A program made the translations under genes and the position numbers. Below are positions 36,886 through 48,800 of a stretch of 64,000 nt of DNA, in pieces. The notes under the pieces were generated by a model, which saw only the letters and a program-made list of their open reading frames with translations, searched no databases and was not told the origin of the DNA. The stretch comes from Tretioscincus oriximinensis. Lineage: Eukaryota; Chordata; Lepidosauria; Squamata; Gymnophthalmidae. Position 1 is the first letter of the stretch. Each line of letters begins with the position of its first letter. Location of the stretch: positions 1-64,000 of the forward strand of contig JAJVDF010000453.1 of the NCBI GenBank assembly GCA_022410635.1, written 5' to 3'.

Positions 36886-39800
36886 CTGTGGAAAGAAAGG
36901 AATGGACTGATAACAAAGTGTGGAATAAAATGTGGCATTTAGCCTTCAGGCATTTAAAGCAATGAAGAACTGAGATCCAGAACAGGAAGTAGGCATTTTC
37001 AAGGCACATTAACCTGACACATGTGTCATCTGACCCCTAGTGGTTGCAAAACCCACAACAATCCCAACATTGAACCCCTGCTAATTATAGCACTTGTGAG
37101 TTCTATTGCAGTAGTTTTGCTCACTCTGGATTATCCTTAAATGCACATTCTTAAATGCACCATTTACGTATAATGAGGCTTCTAATGGTGCAGCTCTCCC
37201 AAGTCAGTAAAATGTGCCCTCCTATACTACTTGATCTTTTAAGAAATGTAAAGTCTACAATAAGAGGAATTAATCTTGCCACTCAATTTCTATAGCGTAA
37301 CCAGAACTACTATATAAAACAAAAGATATCTGAACTTGTATTTTCCTACTGTTTTAGTTCTCAAAACTACATGGAAAGGCTAATGCTACATATAAATAGC
37401 TATTAGGGTGAATGTCTGGATGCTGCCTCTGGGATGGAGCAACAGACAGTATTCCTGAAATACCATTTATAGGGAGTTGAGAACAGGCGCATATTTTGCC
37501 TTCTAATCAGACTGCCCAGTGCAATTGGTGGGCCTCTGTGTGAGACAGAATGGTGGACTAGATAGCCTCTGGCTCAATTCAGTATGGCTCTTATGTTATG
37601 TTAAGAACATTTTCTTGTAGTATTTAGTATTTAATTTAGTCCATCTATTAAGTACATCCATGTAGCATTATTCAATAATACATTTCTGATTACAACCTTA
37701 AAAATAAAGCAGTAGACTATCTATGAATGATAATTGAAAATAAGAATAATTGATAATAAGAAATCAAAGCAAGCCTGTTAAACCAGTGGTTCCCCAATCA
37801 TTTTTGCACAACACCATTTTCACACAAGATTTTTCCCCATGTATCAGGAAATTAAACTTGTGGGCTTACGGTAATTTTTAAAAATGAAACATCCTACAGA
37901 TTGTGAGAGTCAATACAATGGAAATAAAATAAAGATTACAATGTTCTTATTGTTTCTGTGTGCCCCCACAACTAGTGGTTGAGGAACCCCTGTGTGTTTG
38001 GTTTTGTATTAGCTTAAATTATTAAATTAAATTNTCTTACTTTCAAAGTATTTTTGCCAGGTCACATTCACTACCTTAGGCACACAGAATTCACTAGGTT
38101 TCAGTTACTTTGTTTTTAAAGTTCAAATGGACTTGTTTAATGAAACTATAAAAGATGTTTCCCATGTTTTTCAAATAAAGAAGGAAGTGGAATGGCTAAG
38201 CACTTCAATGTATTCTACAGAATTAAAAACTGCAGAATTCAAGTGCTCTTCAGTTACTTGACACTCAAATCAATCATTAATTTCTCTTGACGGCCTCTTC
38301 TCCCAAGAGGAAACTTTTTCACTTCTTTTTTCAAGATGAAATTTTCTCATCATTAGAAGTTACCTTCTCCTGTGAAAACTACCACTACATTTAAACCTGA
38401 CTCACATGGGACCTCTTGCTCTTGTTCCTTAAAGGACACACATTTTCTTTGCCTACAGAATCACAAATATATTATGTTGTTTCTTCACAGATCCAGAACT
38501 TTCCTTCCATAGCTAGCTACCTTTCTGCAAATTTGATCAAGGAAATTAAAAACGAGATGAACAAACTATATAGAAACGTGGTTATACTTTATTTCTCCAT
38601 ACAATGTTTATGTAAGTTACATGAGCTGCATAGGTCTTACCAGTGCTAATTGATATGCATAACTGGGCATGACATATATAACGTGGATCATCTGTAACTC
38701 TTTGATACTTATGCTGGATATAGATTTTATTTTTTATAGAATAAAAACAACAGAATATAAAAAAGTGTTTCAATTGGTAGTAGTGGAATGAAAAAAACAT
38801 CCAATGAAATCCTAATTCAAATTGGTTCAAAAAAGTTCAAATAGCCAATTTTATAAGTTTCATTTTTTCTAAAAGTACAGTGGTACCTCGGTTCTCGAAC
38901 GCCTTGAAAGTCGACCAAATCGGTGTTCGACCGGCAGATTCCAGAAATCCGAAGTCCTGGAATCCGAACACCGATTTGGAAGTCGAACTTCCTCCGGCGT
39001 TCTTTCGGCCCGGCGCACCTTGCTTCGGTTCCCGAACAAATTGGTTCTCGACCGTCCTGCTGGAACGAATTGTGTTCGGGAACCGAGGTACCACTGTACA
39101 CTGAATATGGATAGATATTAGGAAAGAAACCCTAGTAGTTCCGTCTGACTACTGTGTGACTCATCAGTAATACAAATCCAATAAGCAAGGAGATTCTTAC
39201 CTTTTTAAACATTACTAGTGAGATAACTGCAGAAGCTGTAAAAAGCGCCGCAATGATGATCATCATAATGCCTACTGGAATACTAGCATTGAGTCCAGTG
39301 AGAGATGAAATCCAGCCACTAAAGACAAAAAAAGGATCTATGAAAACACGCACTATATTGCTATCAACAACATTAACTTAATTAAGGCAAGTCATATTTC
39401 TATCCGATCTGACCTAGACCTACTGATCAAGAGGCTTTTATAAGCATGCAACATGCCATTTCAAACGCTTCACTAAGCTAAGAGGCAGAAGAATTAGGAT
39501 TGACAAGTGGAAATAATTGCCACCCAGTTGGTCATCCACCTATAGAATTTACTGCAGAAAAGATGGACATAACCCTTTAGAAAGTGCTAATGGGCACAGT
39601 TGCCTTTATGTAAAATGAAATCTGCTAAACAACCAGCCCCTCTCTGGCATCTTCCCTGTCAATAGAATTTGGTTCCACATGCCCTATGCTGCTGATTCTG
39701 ATATTGTTGTCAGCATTAAACAGAAAATGTATATTGCTTAAATTAGAAGGGTTGTCTGGACATTATTTGGATGGGGGCAAATCAGCTATGAAGNATTGTA

Positions 39801-42800
39801 GTATCAAAATGGCTTACAGGAAAGTAAGTGCTATGTAACAGTAAAGGCTACTTTTTTATAAACTGACAACAGATAACAGTAAGATAATTAACAGCATTCA
39901 ATTCAACACCAACATTCAACAAAAATATTACATTAAACTGTAGAATAGAGTGTTTTGCATTTTCCTGGTCAAGAAAACTCAAATATTCATTATTGATGGT
40001 TATATAAGCATTGTTGTTTTGTAATAAAAACATTCAATTTTTCAGTTCTCACAGAAAAAAGGTCTTACCAGTTGCCCCATCCTTGGAATCCTGCAGCCTG
40101 AAGTACATGTACAGCAAACTGACATATGTACACAAAAAAGAAAACGAAGAATCTGAAAGAACTGTCACTCCTGAAATGAAGACAGAAGACGAAATCAAGG
40201 ACCTTCAGAATGTTTGCAAAGAACTAGCATAAGTAAGCAAAGCACCTTAGCAGGGAAACAACATTATCTACTGGGATGTATAAAACCTCAACAGACAATT
40301 CAGTCATCCAATAACAATGGCTTAATAAAATACCATTTCACCTGCACAAAATCTGTAAAACAGAATCTTCTGTAGAAGAAGAAGAACTGGGTTCTTATAC
40401 ACGGCTTTTCTCACCTTTCAAAGGGACTCAAAGCAGCTTACAAGGGTATTTTTGCCCGAAGGCTGACATTCTATCTTCCCCACCAGGCTCTGGTGGTCCC
40501 CATGTATCTACTTGCAGTCAGTTGCAATTTCTTGCAATTCTTGCTTTCGAATAGCTGGGTTGGCTAGAGCTACAGGCTAGTGGAAGGTGCTCACCCCTCC
40601 CCACGTCCCACACAGGGCTTCAAAACCCGATCTCCCAGCTGAGAGGCGAATTCCTAAGCGACTGAGCTATCCGAGCCAATAAAACTATTGCTGGCAACAT
40701 AAAGCCAGAAGCCTTTCCAATATCCTTTTGGCCCTAGGAATGTGCAGAGCAAGCTTTTTGACCATTGCGAGATGGAATGCAGAAACTGTGAATTGTATAA
40801 TGAAGTGTTTTTTTAAGAATGGGATGAACGATTACATAATTATTATATCAAACTTTTTATTACTACAGTAGATCTCTATGAAAACTGGCATGCTAACTAT
40901 TTGGGAACAACATTTCTAAACTCCAACTTTTGATAAAACCTGACTTTACTACAATGATTAAGAAAGAAAAGACCTAATGCAAATGTAAACCTAAACAGAT
41001 TGCAATACAGAGCCTCCAATGTCTTTTATACATATGCTAACTTATTAGCAACTGAAATGCAAACAGTTTCTCCTCTTTCTATTCATTTCCACCTTGCCTT
41101 TCCAATTTGACTTTATTCCTCTAGAAACCTGTTTTATGAGCAAACAGAACTGGGGGGAAAGCAGAGGAAACATATGCATAAATTATGTTTAGCTTCAGAA
41201 TAATAAAATTTGCAAATAATAATTTAGAATTACAACCTATGCGAAAAGGTCAACTCCAAGATAATTGATAATCTGCCCTGGGACCTTCTGCCATAACGTG
41301 GGATATAAAAATAGATTTTTCTGCAACAGCCTTCCTGCCTATAGTGCTACGGCTACCTGTTAATACCCCAAATACAAGCAAATTATTTTGAAATATAAAA
41401 CCAAAACCCTAGTGCAGGTGAAACCTCATTATAAAGAACACCTTTATAATAAAATACTCAATGTAGCAAATACATTAGAAAGTCCCGAAAGAACACCATT
41501 GAGAGCAATGTAGAAATGCCCCTGCTATAACAAACCTCGTTGTTAAAAACCTTCAGTATAACAAACTGACTTCCATGCCCCTGCCTATTCTGCAGGACCT
41601 TGTTATAACAAACTAAAGTGCAAGAGGGGCAGGGCATTCAGTACAGGCTAAGATTTTTAAAGCAAGAATAAAGATTTTCAAACCACCAATGAAATGAAGG
41701 ATTAAACCCGCAGGATCCAATGGATGATTGGGTCCTGTGTAAAAGTAAGGATATTTATCCTGGCGAGATGGAAGGTTGCAAGGGAAAGCCACTTGCAAGA
41801 AAAGGTTGCAAGTCATTTTTGCAGGGTTTTTTTCATGTTTACAAATGTGTTCAGACTGAAAAAATCCAGATTGTCACTGATAAGCCTCATCCTGGGAGCA
41901 TCTCGGAATGGGAGTCTGACATTCACAAACTGGGGCCCACCGTGGTGGATAGCCAAGCTCTATCCTGATATACAACTCAGAATAAGGCTCAGTGGGGACA
42001 GGATCTTAAAAGTTGCTTTTGCCATGATTTGGGGTGTTTACAAGTGCATTAATTTTGCTTTTGCAATGGGTTTTGGCATCTACAAGTGTGTTACTGTGAT
42101 AACTTTTTGAAGTCACTTTTTTGCATTGGTTTCAGTATAACAAAGTTTCATTATAACATACACACTTTTCTGGCCCCTTGGAGTTTGTTATAACAAGATT
42201 TCATCTATATTAGTTTCTTGATAAAGTTACTGACATGCTTCCTTTTCTCTGCTTTTTTGACAGTAATTTCTGCTAGCACAAAACAAGTATCAGGAAAGAA
42301 GCATTCTAAATGTTACTCCTCACTGGCCTAAAGGAACCTGAACTGCTTTCCAGATACACTCACGTATCTAAAAGAAAATCACTATTTTGCATCCCAATAT
42401 ACAAAATGTGTCGGTTTTAAAAGAAATAGCATTTATACGATTTAATTTCTTCTAAAAAGGAAATCAGATCAAGAACAATGTAAAATATATTGCCAACTGC
42501 AGCTGTAATTAAAATATTACTTTAATGGAGAAATTAAAATGTATACATTACATTAAAAATAACTGGGCTAAATAAAAATTCCTTATTTATATTCTGGAGT
42601 TTCCTTTGAAAGCTCCTAATAACCACATCATCCCACTTTTGGGGGGAGTGTGGGGGAGAAGAGAAACTGCAGTATTTACTGAAAGTTACTTTGTACTGAT
42701 TATTCTAATTACTGAATTACGCAAATTCACACAGATGGAAACTTTACCTGAAGGCTCCATAAAGTGGTCTGTACCAGCAGACAAATGAGCAGGGAGTAAA

Positions 42801-45800
42801 GAGCAGGAACCAGAGAATACTCAATCCAAAGTCAACTCCTCGCCTCGACTCAAGGCAAAACCAGGCCAAACATCCAAAGATGTTAAGAAATAGTGTCACT
42901 GCATGAACTGTAAAGACAATGGAACATTAAAGTACTTCATAATCTTTTGAATGTATGAGCAAATGTACAAAAACCCAGTATCGCCACTTTTGAAACTTTG
43001 TAGCTTATGTAGCTTATCATTGTAATCAGATAGGNAAAAAATAAAACATATGTTTTAAGGAAAATTTCAAATTGGGTTTCACATTCACATAAGTCTTTAA
43101 AATATTTATTTGGAAACTTTAAATCAATCCAAAATCTTATTTAAGGACAAGCAACTGCTTCCCTTGGAAGACTGAAATGGGTCAAAATTCCTGATTTCTG
43201 CTCTCTAGTTACAAACACAATGCATTTGGCAAAGGATGGCATTTTGGTTGTTAACTGATAAATCTTGTCAATTACGTTCTATTTCTCAGAAAAAAGGAAC
43301 ACCAAGCAATATTTTCAATGTAGAATCAGAATGACCAAAATACCTAAAGATGCATCTGAAAGGAGGTTGCTATCATTTAATGTACAGCATTATGAAGAGC
43401 AAAGTACATCGTAGTATTTGCTTGGTTTATGCAACGTCTTAGCCAAGGACAGAGTGGCTGTCTTTCTCTTTTCTCTGACCTCAGGAAACGTGACCACCTC
43501 ATATTGCTGTTTGTTGCACACCAGTATTTCAAAAGCCACCGAACAGGACCAAGCGGAAAGGAGACACCTGGATTCTAGAGCTATTATCCACAAGGCCAGC
43601 GGTAACAAAGAAGAGAGGTGAAATGTGATAGTTTCCCATGAGTTTCTGTGATGCTGTCTATATGCTAGTGAGCACAGTTGATGAAAGCTAAACCTTGGAA
43701 CAAATTTAATAAAGTGCTGCTTCCAAGAGCTTTGCTCACCCAAGCTTGCACTAACGAAATCAAAATGTCCAGGGCAAGTTCCAATCTGCTTCAGGCTGAG
43801 GGTTCTACTAGACTTTCCTCCACACTCCAACCCTTTGTTCCTATAAGCAGCAGTAAATATGCCATATTTCCCTATGCTTGTGATGAAGCCTCCTGGCATA
43901 TCCAATCTAGGAATTTAGCACCTAGCTTTGTTTTACCATGGATATGCATTTCACCTCAAAAAACACCCTTCAATGAAATTGCAACAGATTGCAACTAGAT
44001 AAACAGTGGTGAATACAGAATGTAAACCTTCGTGCAAAAATGACCTTGTAAGGTGCTTTGAGTCCCTTTGGATAAGAAAAGCGAGAGATAAAAACCCAGT
44101 TCTTTTTCCTCCCCCTCTTCCTTTGGAAAGCCAAAGGATCTGTTGAAACTGAGCCAAGAGACTCACTTTGTTTCTTCTTTTTTGTCATGGTTTTCCTGTG
44201 CTATAGCCAGGTAATGGCTATAAATACAGTACATCATGAAGGCAGTGTCTGAAACAGGCAGAGGCTGGGTCCAAGAGACGCAAAAACTTGTGGGGACTGG
44301 TTCAGGCATGGAAAAAATTCTAAGATTACTGTGGGAATTATCAGCCAAGTTGTGGGTGCGTACTATTGCAGTTATATAGCACTCATGTGTGGATTGAACT
44401 TTAAGACAAAAAACCACCATGCCTCATTGGAAGCAGGTTTGATTTTAATCAGAAGTTTTTTAAAAAAACTCTAACCATATTGTTTTATCTATAACCATTA
44501 TGCTTGAAACCCTATATTTAATATAGAGGCTTCAACAACAAAAATAATCCTACAACTTGATTGAACTGTGCCTTAGTATCTGTTGTATGGTCCGCCCTCT
44601 GAAAAAGTAAGATTAAGGCTTTCAATTGGCATACAGGTTCCAATGGGAAGGCCTTGTTTTTATATGTTTTGTTTCTACAAATGTTCAAGGTATGAGGGTT
44701 GTTTGCAGAACATTGGAATTCACCCAAATTGACTAAGGATGAAGCTCAATCGTTTTCTTGCTCTCAGTTTGTTTTTCAAGTTTACGGTATCCAAGTTTAA
44801 GGTATCCAAGTTAAGGTATTAAATGCTTGTCCTAATAATGTTGCTTTTTTAAATAGTTTTTATTGCTGTGGGTACATGTACTGATCCATGTTTAGTCCTC
44901 AAACTTTACATGCTTAGTATTTAATGAAATGCTCTTGTTTACCCAGCCCATGTGCAAAAAGTAATGTAGACACTCAGTAAATTTTAAAAAGAGAATTTCT
45001 GGAATGTGATTTAAACAGGAGAAATGCAATACCAATATAAGTAAACATTAATAATTTAGAGACAATATTTAGCTTGATTTTGATCAATTCCCCGATGACT
45101 GTAATTGCTTTCTTTCTTAGATTTTTCAAGAACTTTATTTTAGCCTTTTGAAAAAAATGATATTTAAATAATTGCAACTATTAAACAGAGGGTGGATTTA
45201 AACTATGATAAATTAATTTCAGACTATTGACAGAACTGCAAGCAAGTACAGGAAACAGCTACTACTGTGTTTCTTGTCAGTTCAACACTAATTAGTGGAT
45301 GTAGATTTTGGTAGATAATACTTATTCCAAGAGCCAGACCAGTAAATATATATAGGAAACTACTATACTGTATAATTAAGCATAATGCAAGTCATTTGAA
45401 AAATTCCTTAAATAAAACAAAAGCTACATCCAAATATTCTAGTCTTTATCTACTCTCTTGGTGTATTAGCTTAGAAAGCCAAGTGCTGGGGATAGTCAAA
45501 GTTACAAATATAGCTTCAAGTTTGCATATGAAATACAACTGAATGAAATCAAAAATATGATTCCTGATCTATTTTGAACCAAAGTTTAAGAACAAAATGT
45601 GAATTGATTGTCTTTAGCGTACACATCATCTCATCTTTCAATTCTGTAAAAGCGCACACCTCATGAGCAATGTATGATTATTTTGTTTTGTATGGAATGG
45701 AAATACTAATGCAAGTAACACAGAAATGTTGAGCTTTGAATTAAAATCAAATGTAGGGATATAAATCAAATGTAGGGATTTCACTTACACATCCACAAGT

Positions 45801-48800
45801 AGTACATAATCTTTACTGTCTTCTGAAATTCTACAGGTATATCTACAGAGAAATCTTGATAAAAACAGGGACCCACTGGAAAGTTTCCAGGCAAAGGAGG
45901 CCAATTGTTTTTTCTTCCTGAAAGAGTGAATGATAATTTTTTGCTATTAAGAATTATTGCATGTTTCATTACCACACACGACTTAGTAATCTTCTGGTGC
46001 TTAACTAGGCAACATACCACTGAAACACATACTTCCAAAGATCTGCAAATATTAAAACAGATCCTTTCTAAAAGATTTTTTTCCATTCTTATTACTAATT
46101 TAAATGGCAAGCACCTAGAACACTTAACTCAAGAAATGGCATCTTCTTAGACTAATGAAAAGGGTTTTGTGGGGATGTGCCTAATCAGGAAGACTCAGTT
46201 CAAATTAGAACCAGTCCCCAGTCAATGTTAAGCATTAGTTTAAATTGGGACTGAACCAGTGGGGGCTCATGAACCACTCTAAGTAAAAAAGGGGTGGATC
46301 TGATTTGACAGCATTTTTGCCCAATTTCAAAAAATTTAAAACAATTTTGAAGCAGCAAATTGATTTGACAAACTGCCCAAATGGCTCATTGTTTTTGCTT
46401 TTTCACTCAAACCAAATTGCAGAAGTTAGATGTTTGTTCATAGTATTTTGTACATTTCAACTAATTCGTTACAGGGAATGGCTCCTGAGTGCACAATTCA
46501 AGACAGTTTCTAGTTTCCAACTACTTTGGAAACTACTAAATAAAACTACTAGGTAAAACTTCTTTTCTCTGATCTGAAAGTCTCTATGGATTCCCTTGAA
46601 ATGTATAGGAATGGAACCTTATTTAATACAACCGTCTGTCTGTCTTTTTTACAGCATCAGTTTCAGTTTTCCAGGTTGCTGAAATCTTTCCCTTTTTGTG
46701 TTGCCACAGCTTTTATTTTTAAATGTAGCGTCAGTGTTATTTCATTTTTCATTACTGGAATTTGTCTGTTTTATTTTCCATGTATTTTGATGCCTAAAAC
46801 TTCTGTTTCAGTTAATTGCTTGCTTTTTTATTTTGGGTTAGTTAAAATTAGGAGTTTTAGTGAGGGTTATTATTATACTTTAATTAACTCAAGATCTATA
46901 TTTTTAATGTGGTGCTGAANAGAGATAATCTGGGAATGGACAGTAGTTTAATGTGAAAATCTGTTGAACCTTGCAGAACTAAATTGAAGCATTGACAGAA
47001 ACATTCTAACGCCATACCTCCCTGCTGGTTGAGGCTCTGCATTTCTCGTTCCCTGCGATCTAATTCAGCTGCTTTCCTCTCCAGTTCTTCCTGACGTTTA
47101 AGTAGTTCAGCCTGAGCCAAAGCATGATCCTAAGGAAAATAATTGGAGAAATAACTGAAATGAGCCATATCAAACAAAATTGCATTCTACATTATCATGT
47201 TGTATCTGCAATACTACATTTACCTTTGCAATTTGCGTATACGCTGGTGGTTCTTCAGTTGGTTTCATTATAGCTGGCTGTGTACTGGGTGCAAGGGGAG
47301 TTTTGACATTTCCTGGTGTTGGCTAGGAAAAAGAGAAAATTTCTGAGAGGCTACTGGCAGTGTTTTCAAAATCCTTAGGATACTAATTCTAGAGGGCTGC
47401 AAGATGTAAAGTAGGCACATAAAATTAGCTGACGTCCATTTTCATATTTCGTGAACCAAATATTTAATTCAGAAAATTGCAATGTACAATGTGTGTCCAT
47501 GCCACTATATAGTAAATCTTCTGTTAAATAAAACAAATGTGCATCAAAAAAAGAAAGAAACCAACCTCAAGCATTTTACTGAATTAGCCCTTTGTCATAT
47601 CATTTTTCAAATCTTGATGAACAATGAAATAAGTTCTATGCATTGTGGTAAAGTATCATAATGCAATTTTAATACCAAAGGTATTAAACATGACTTCACA
47701 TCCAATAAGGTTGACTTAATGCATACTGATTCTGTGTCCAATTTAATCATGTTTTTAAAAGTTCAACAAAGTTTATAAAATTCAGAAACAAATGCCGTTT
47801 TCACTTATAAAAAATCAAAACGGTGGCTATAGATTTGGAAAAAATCATGTATTTCTCCAAAGACTTCCTGGAGAATAGGGAAAGGGCCAGGTAAAACAGC
47901 CACTGTCAAAGGTTTTCAAGTAAGCTGCTAAGAGTGGAATACACTGTTGCTATTAAAGTGGATCCACTAGGTTTTGCTCACAAAGAAATCACATAATATA
48001 TTTATATTTACAGAATCCAGAACCAAGTTACTACAGATATAACATTGCTCAGGTCTCCAACAACAATGTCTACCCAATTCCTGTTCGTCTGTGGAATGCA
48101 CTGTTTCTTCAGAAGTTAATGATACTCCTCTCCTATGCCACAATAAGCTTGATTTAGTTCCAATTTGCTAACTCCATGTAATCTATGTTTTCCAATGACC
48201 ACTTTTGGGGGTGAGTGACAGGTGTTTCCTCCAAGGGCCTGGTGTAGACATATGGTTGTTTACCTTTATTGTTTAAGATGTCACTTTTTCTGTCACCATA
48301 CTACCACAGCCTCAGTGTCATACATCTGAAATTGGTGGGATATATGTCCCATTTAGGAAGTCTGCTTAAAAAATGGAGCATAGCTGAAAATATTTACATC
48401 CTACCACACAACATTTCTTCCCTAAGAGTAGACATCAAAGGTATTATGAATAGGATCAGAGTTTGCTAAAGACCATAAAAATCTTGGCCTGCTTAAAACT
48501 TACGATTTTCTGAGTATGATACTAAATCACTAATATTTTCCCTGCAACATTTAACACATGAAAGGATTTGCAAGATTCATGGAAGCAATAATAAATGATA
48601 TTTCAAAGCCACCATAATTTTCAGATATCAAATCACAAGTTTAAAAAACCTCAACACTGAGAATTTCCACATTAAAACAAAAGCTTATTATTAAGAGAAA
48701 ATTCTTACAGTTCTGCTATCTGAGAAAGGATTGTACTCATCTAATCCCGGAGGAACATTTCTTGTCACCTGTGTAACTGAGGGATCCTAAAACAAAAGAA

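Larger units (their letters stand above)
36886..39200 (-). other. SCAMP1: SCAMP1 intron 8
   Basis: 2.3 kb, GT-AG. Contains a CR1-like tail, a hAT-like copy and a MITE (listed). The rest, 38000-38870, is AT-rich without recognisable content. Confidence 0.9.
40171..42747 (-). other. SCAMP1: SCAMP1 intron 6
   Basis: 2.6 kb, GT-AG. Holds a SINE and a pogo/Tigger-like element; 40680-41400 and 42210-42745 show nothing recognisable. Confidence 0.9.
42908..45788 (-). other. SCAMP1: SCAMP1 intron 5
   Basis: 2.9 kb, GT-AG. Contains an unexplained open frame of 171 codons (43390-43905, - strand), a SINE fragment and a small tandem duplication; otherwise AT-rich with nothing recognised. Confidence 0.9.

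Noticed and set aside
16617..40677. tRNA-like sequences with A and B boxes (heads near 16921, 32901, 40677)
   Set aside because: They are the 5' heads of SINEs followed by the shared SINE body and tail, with imperfect boxes and no complete cloverleaf; not tRNA genes.
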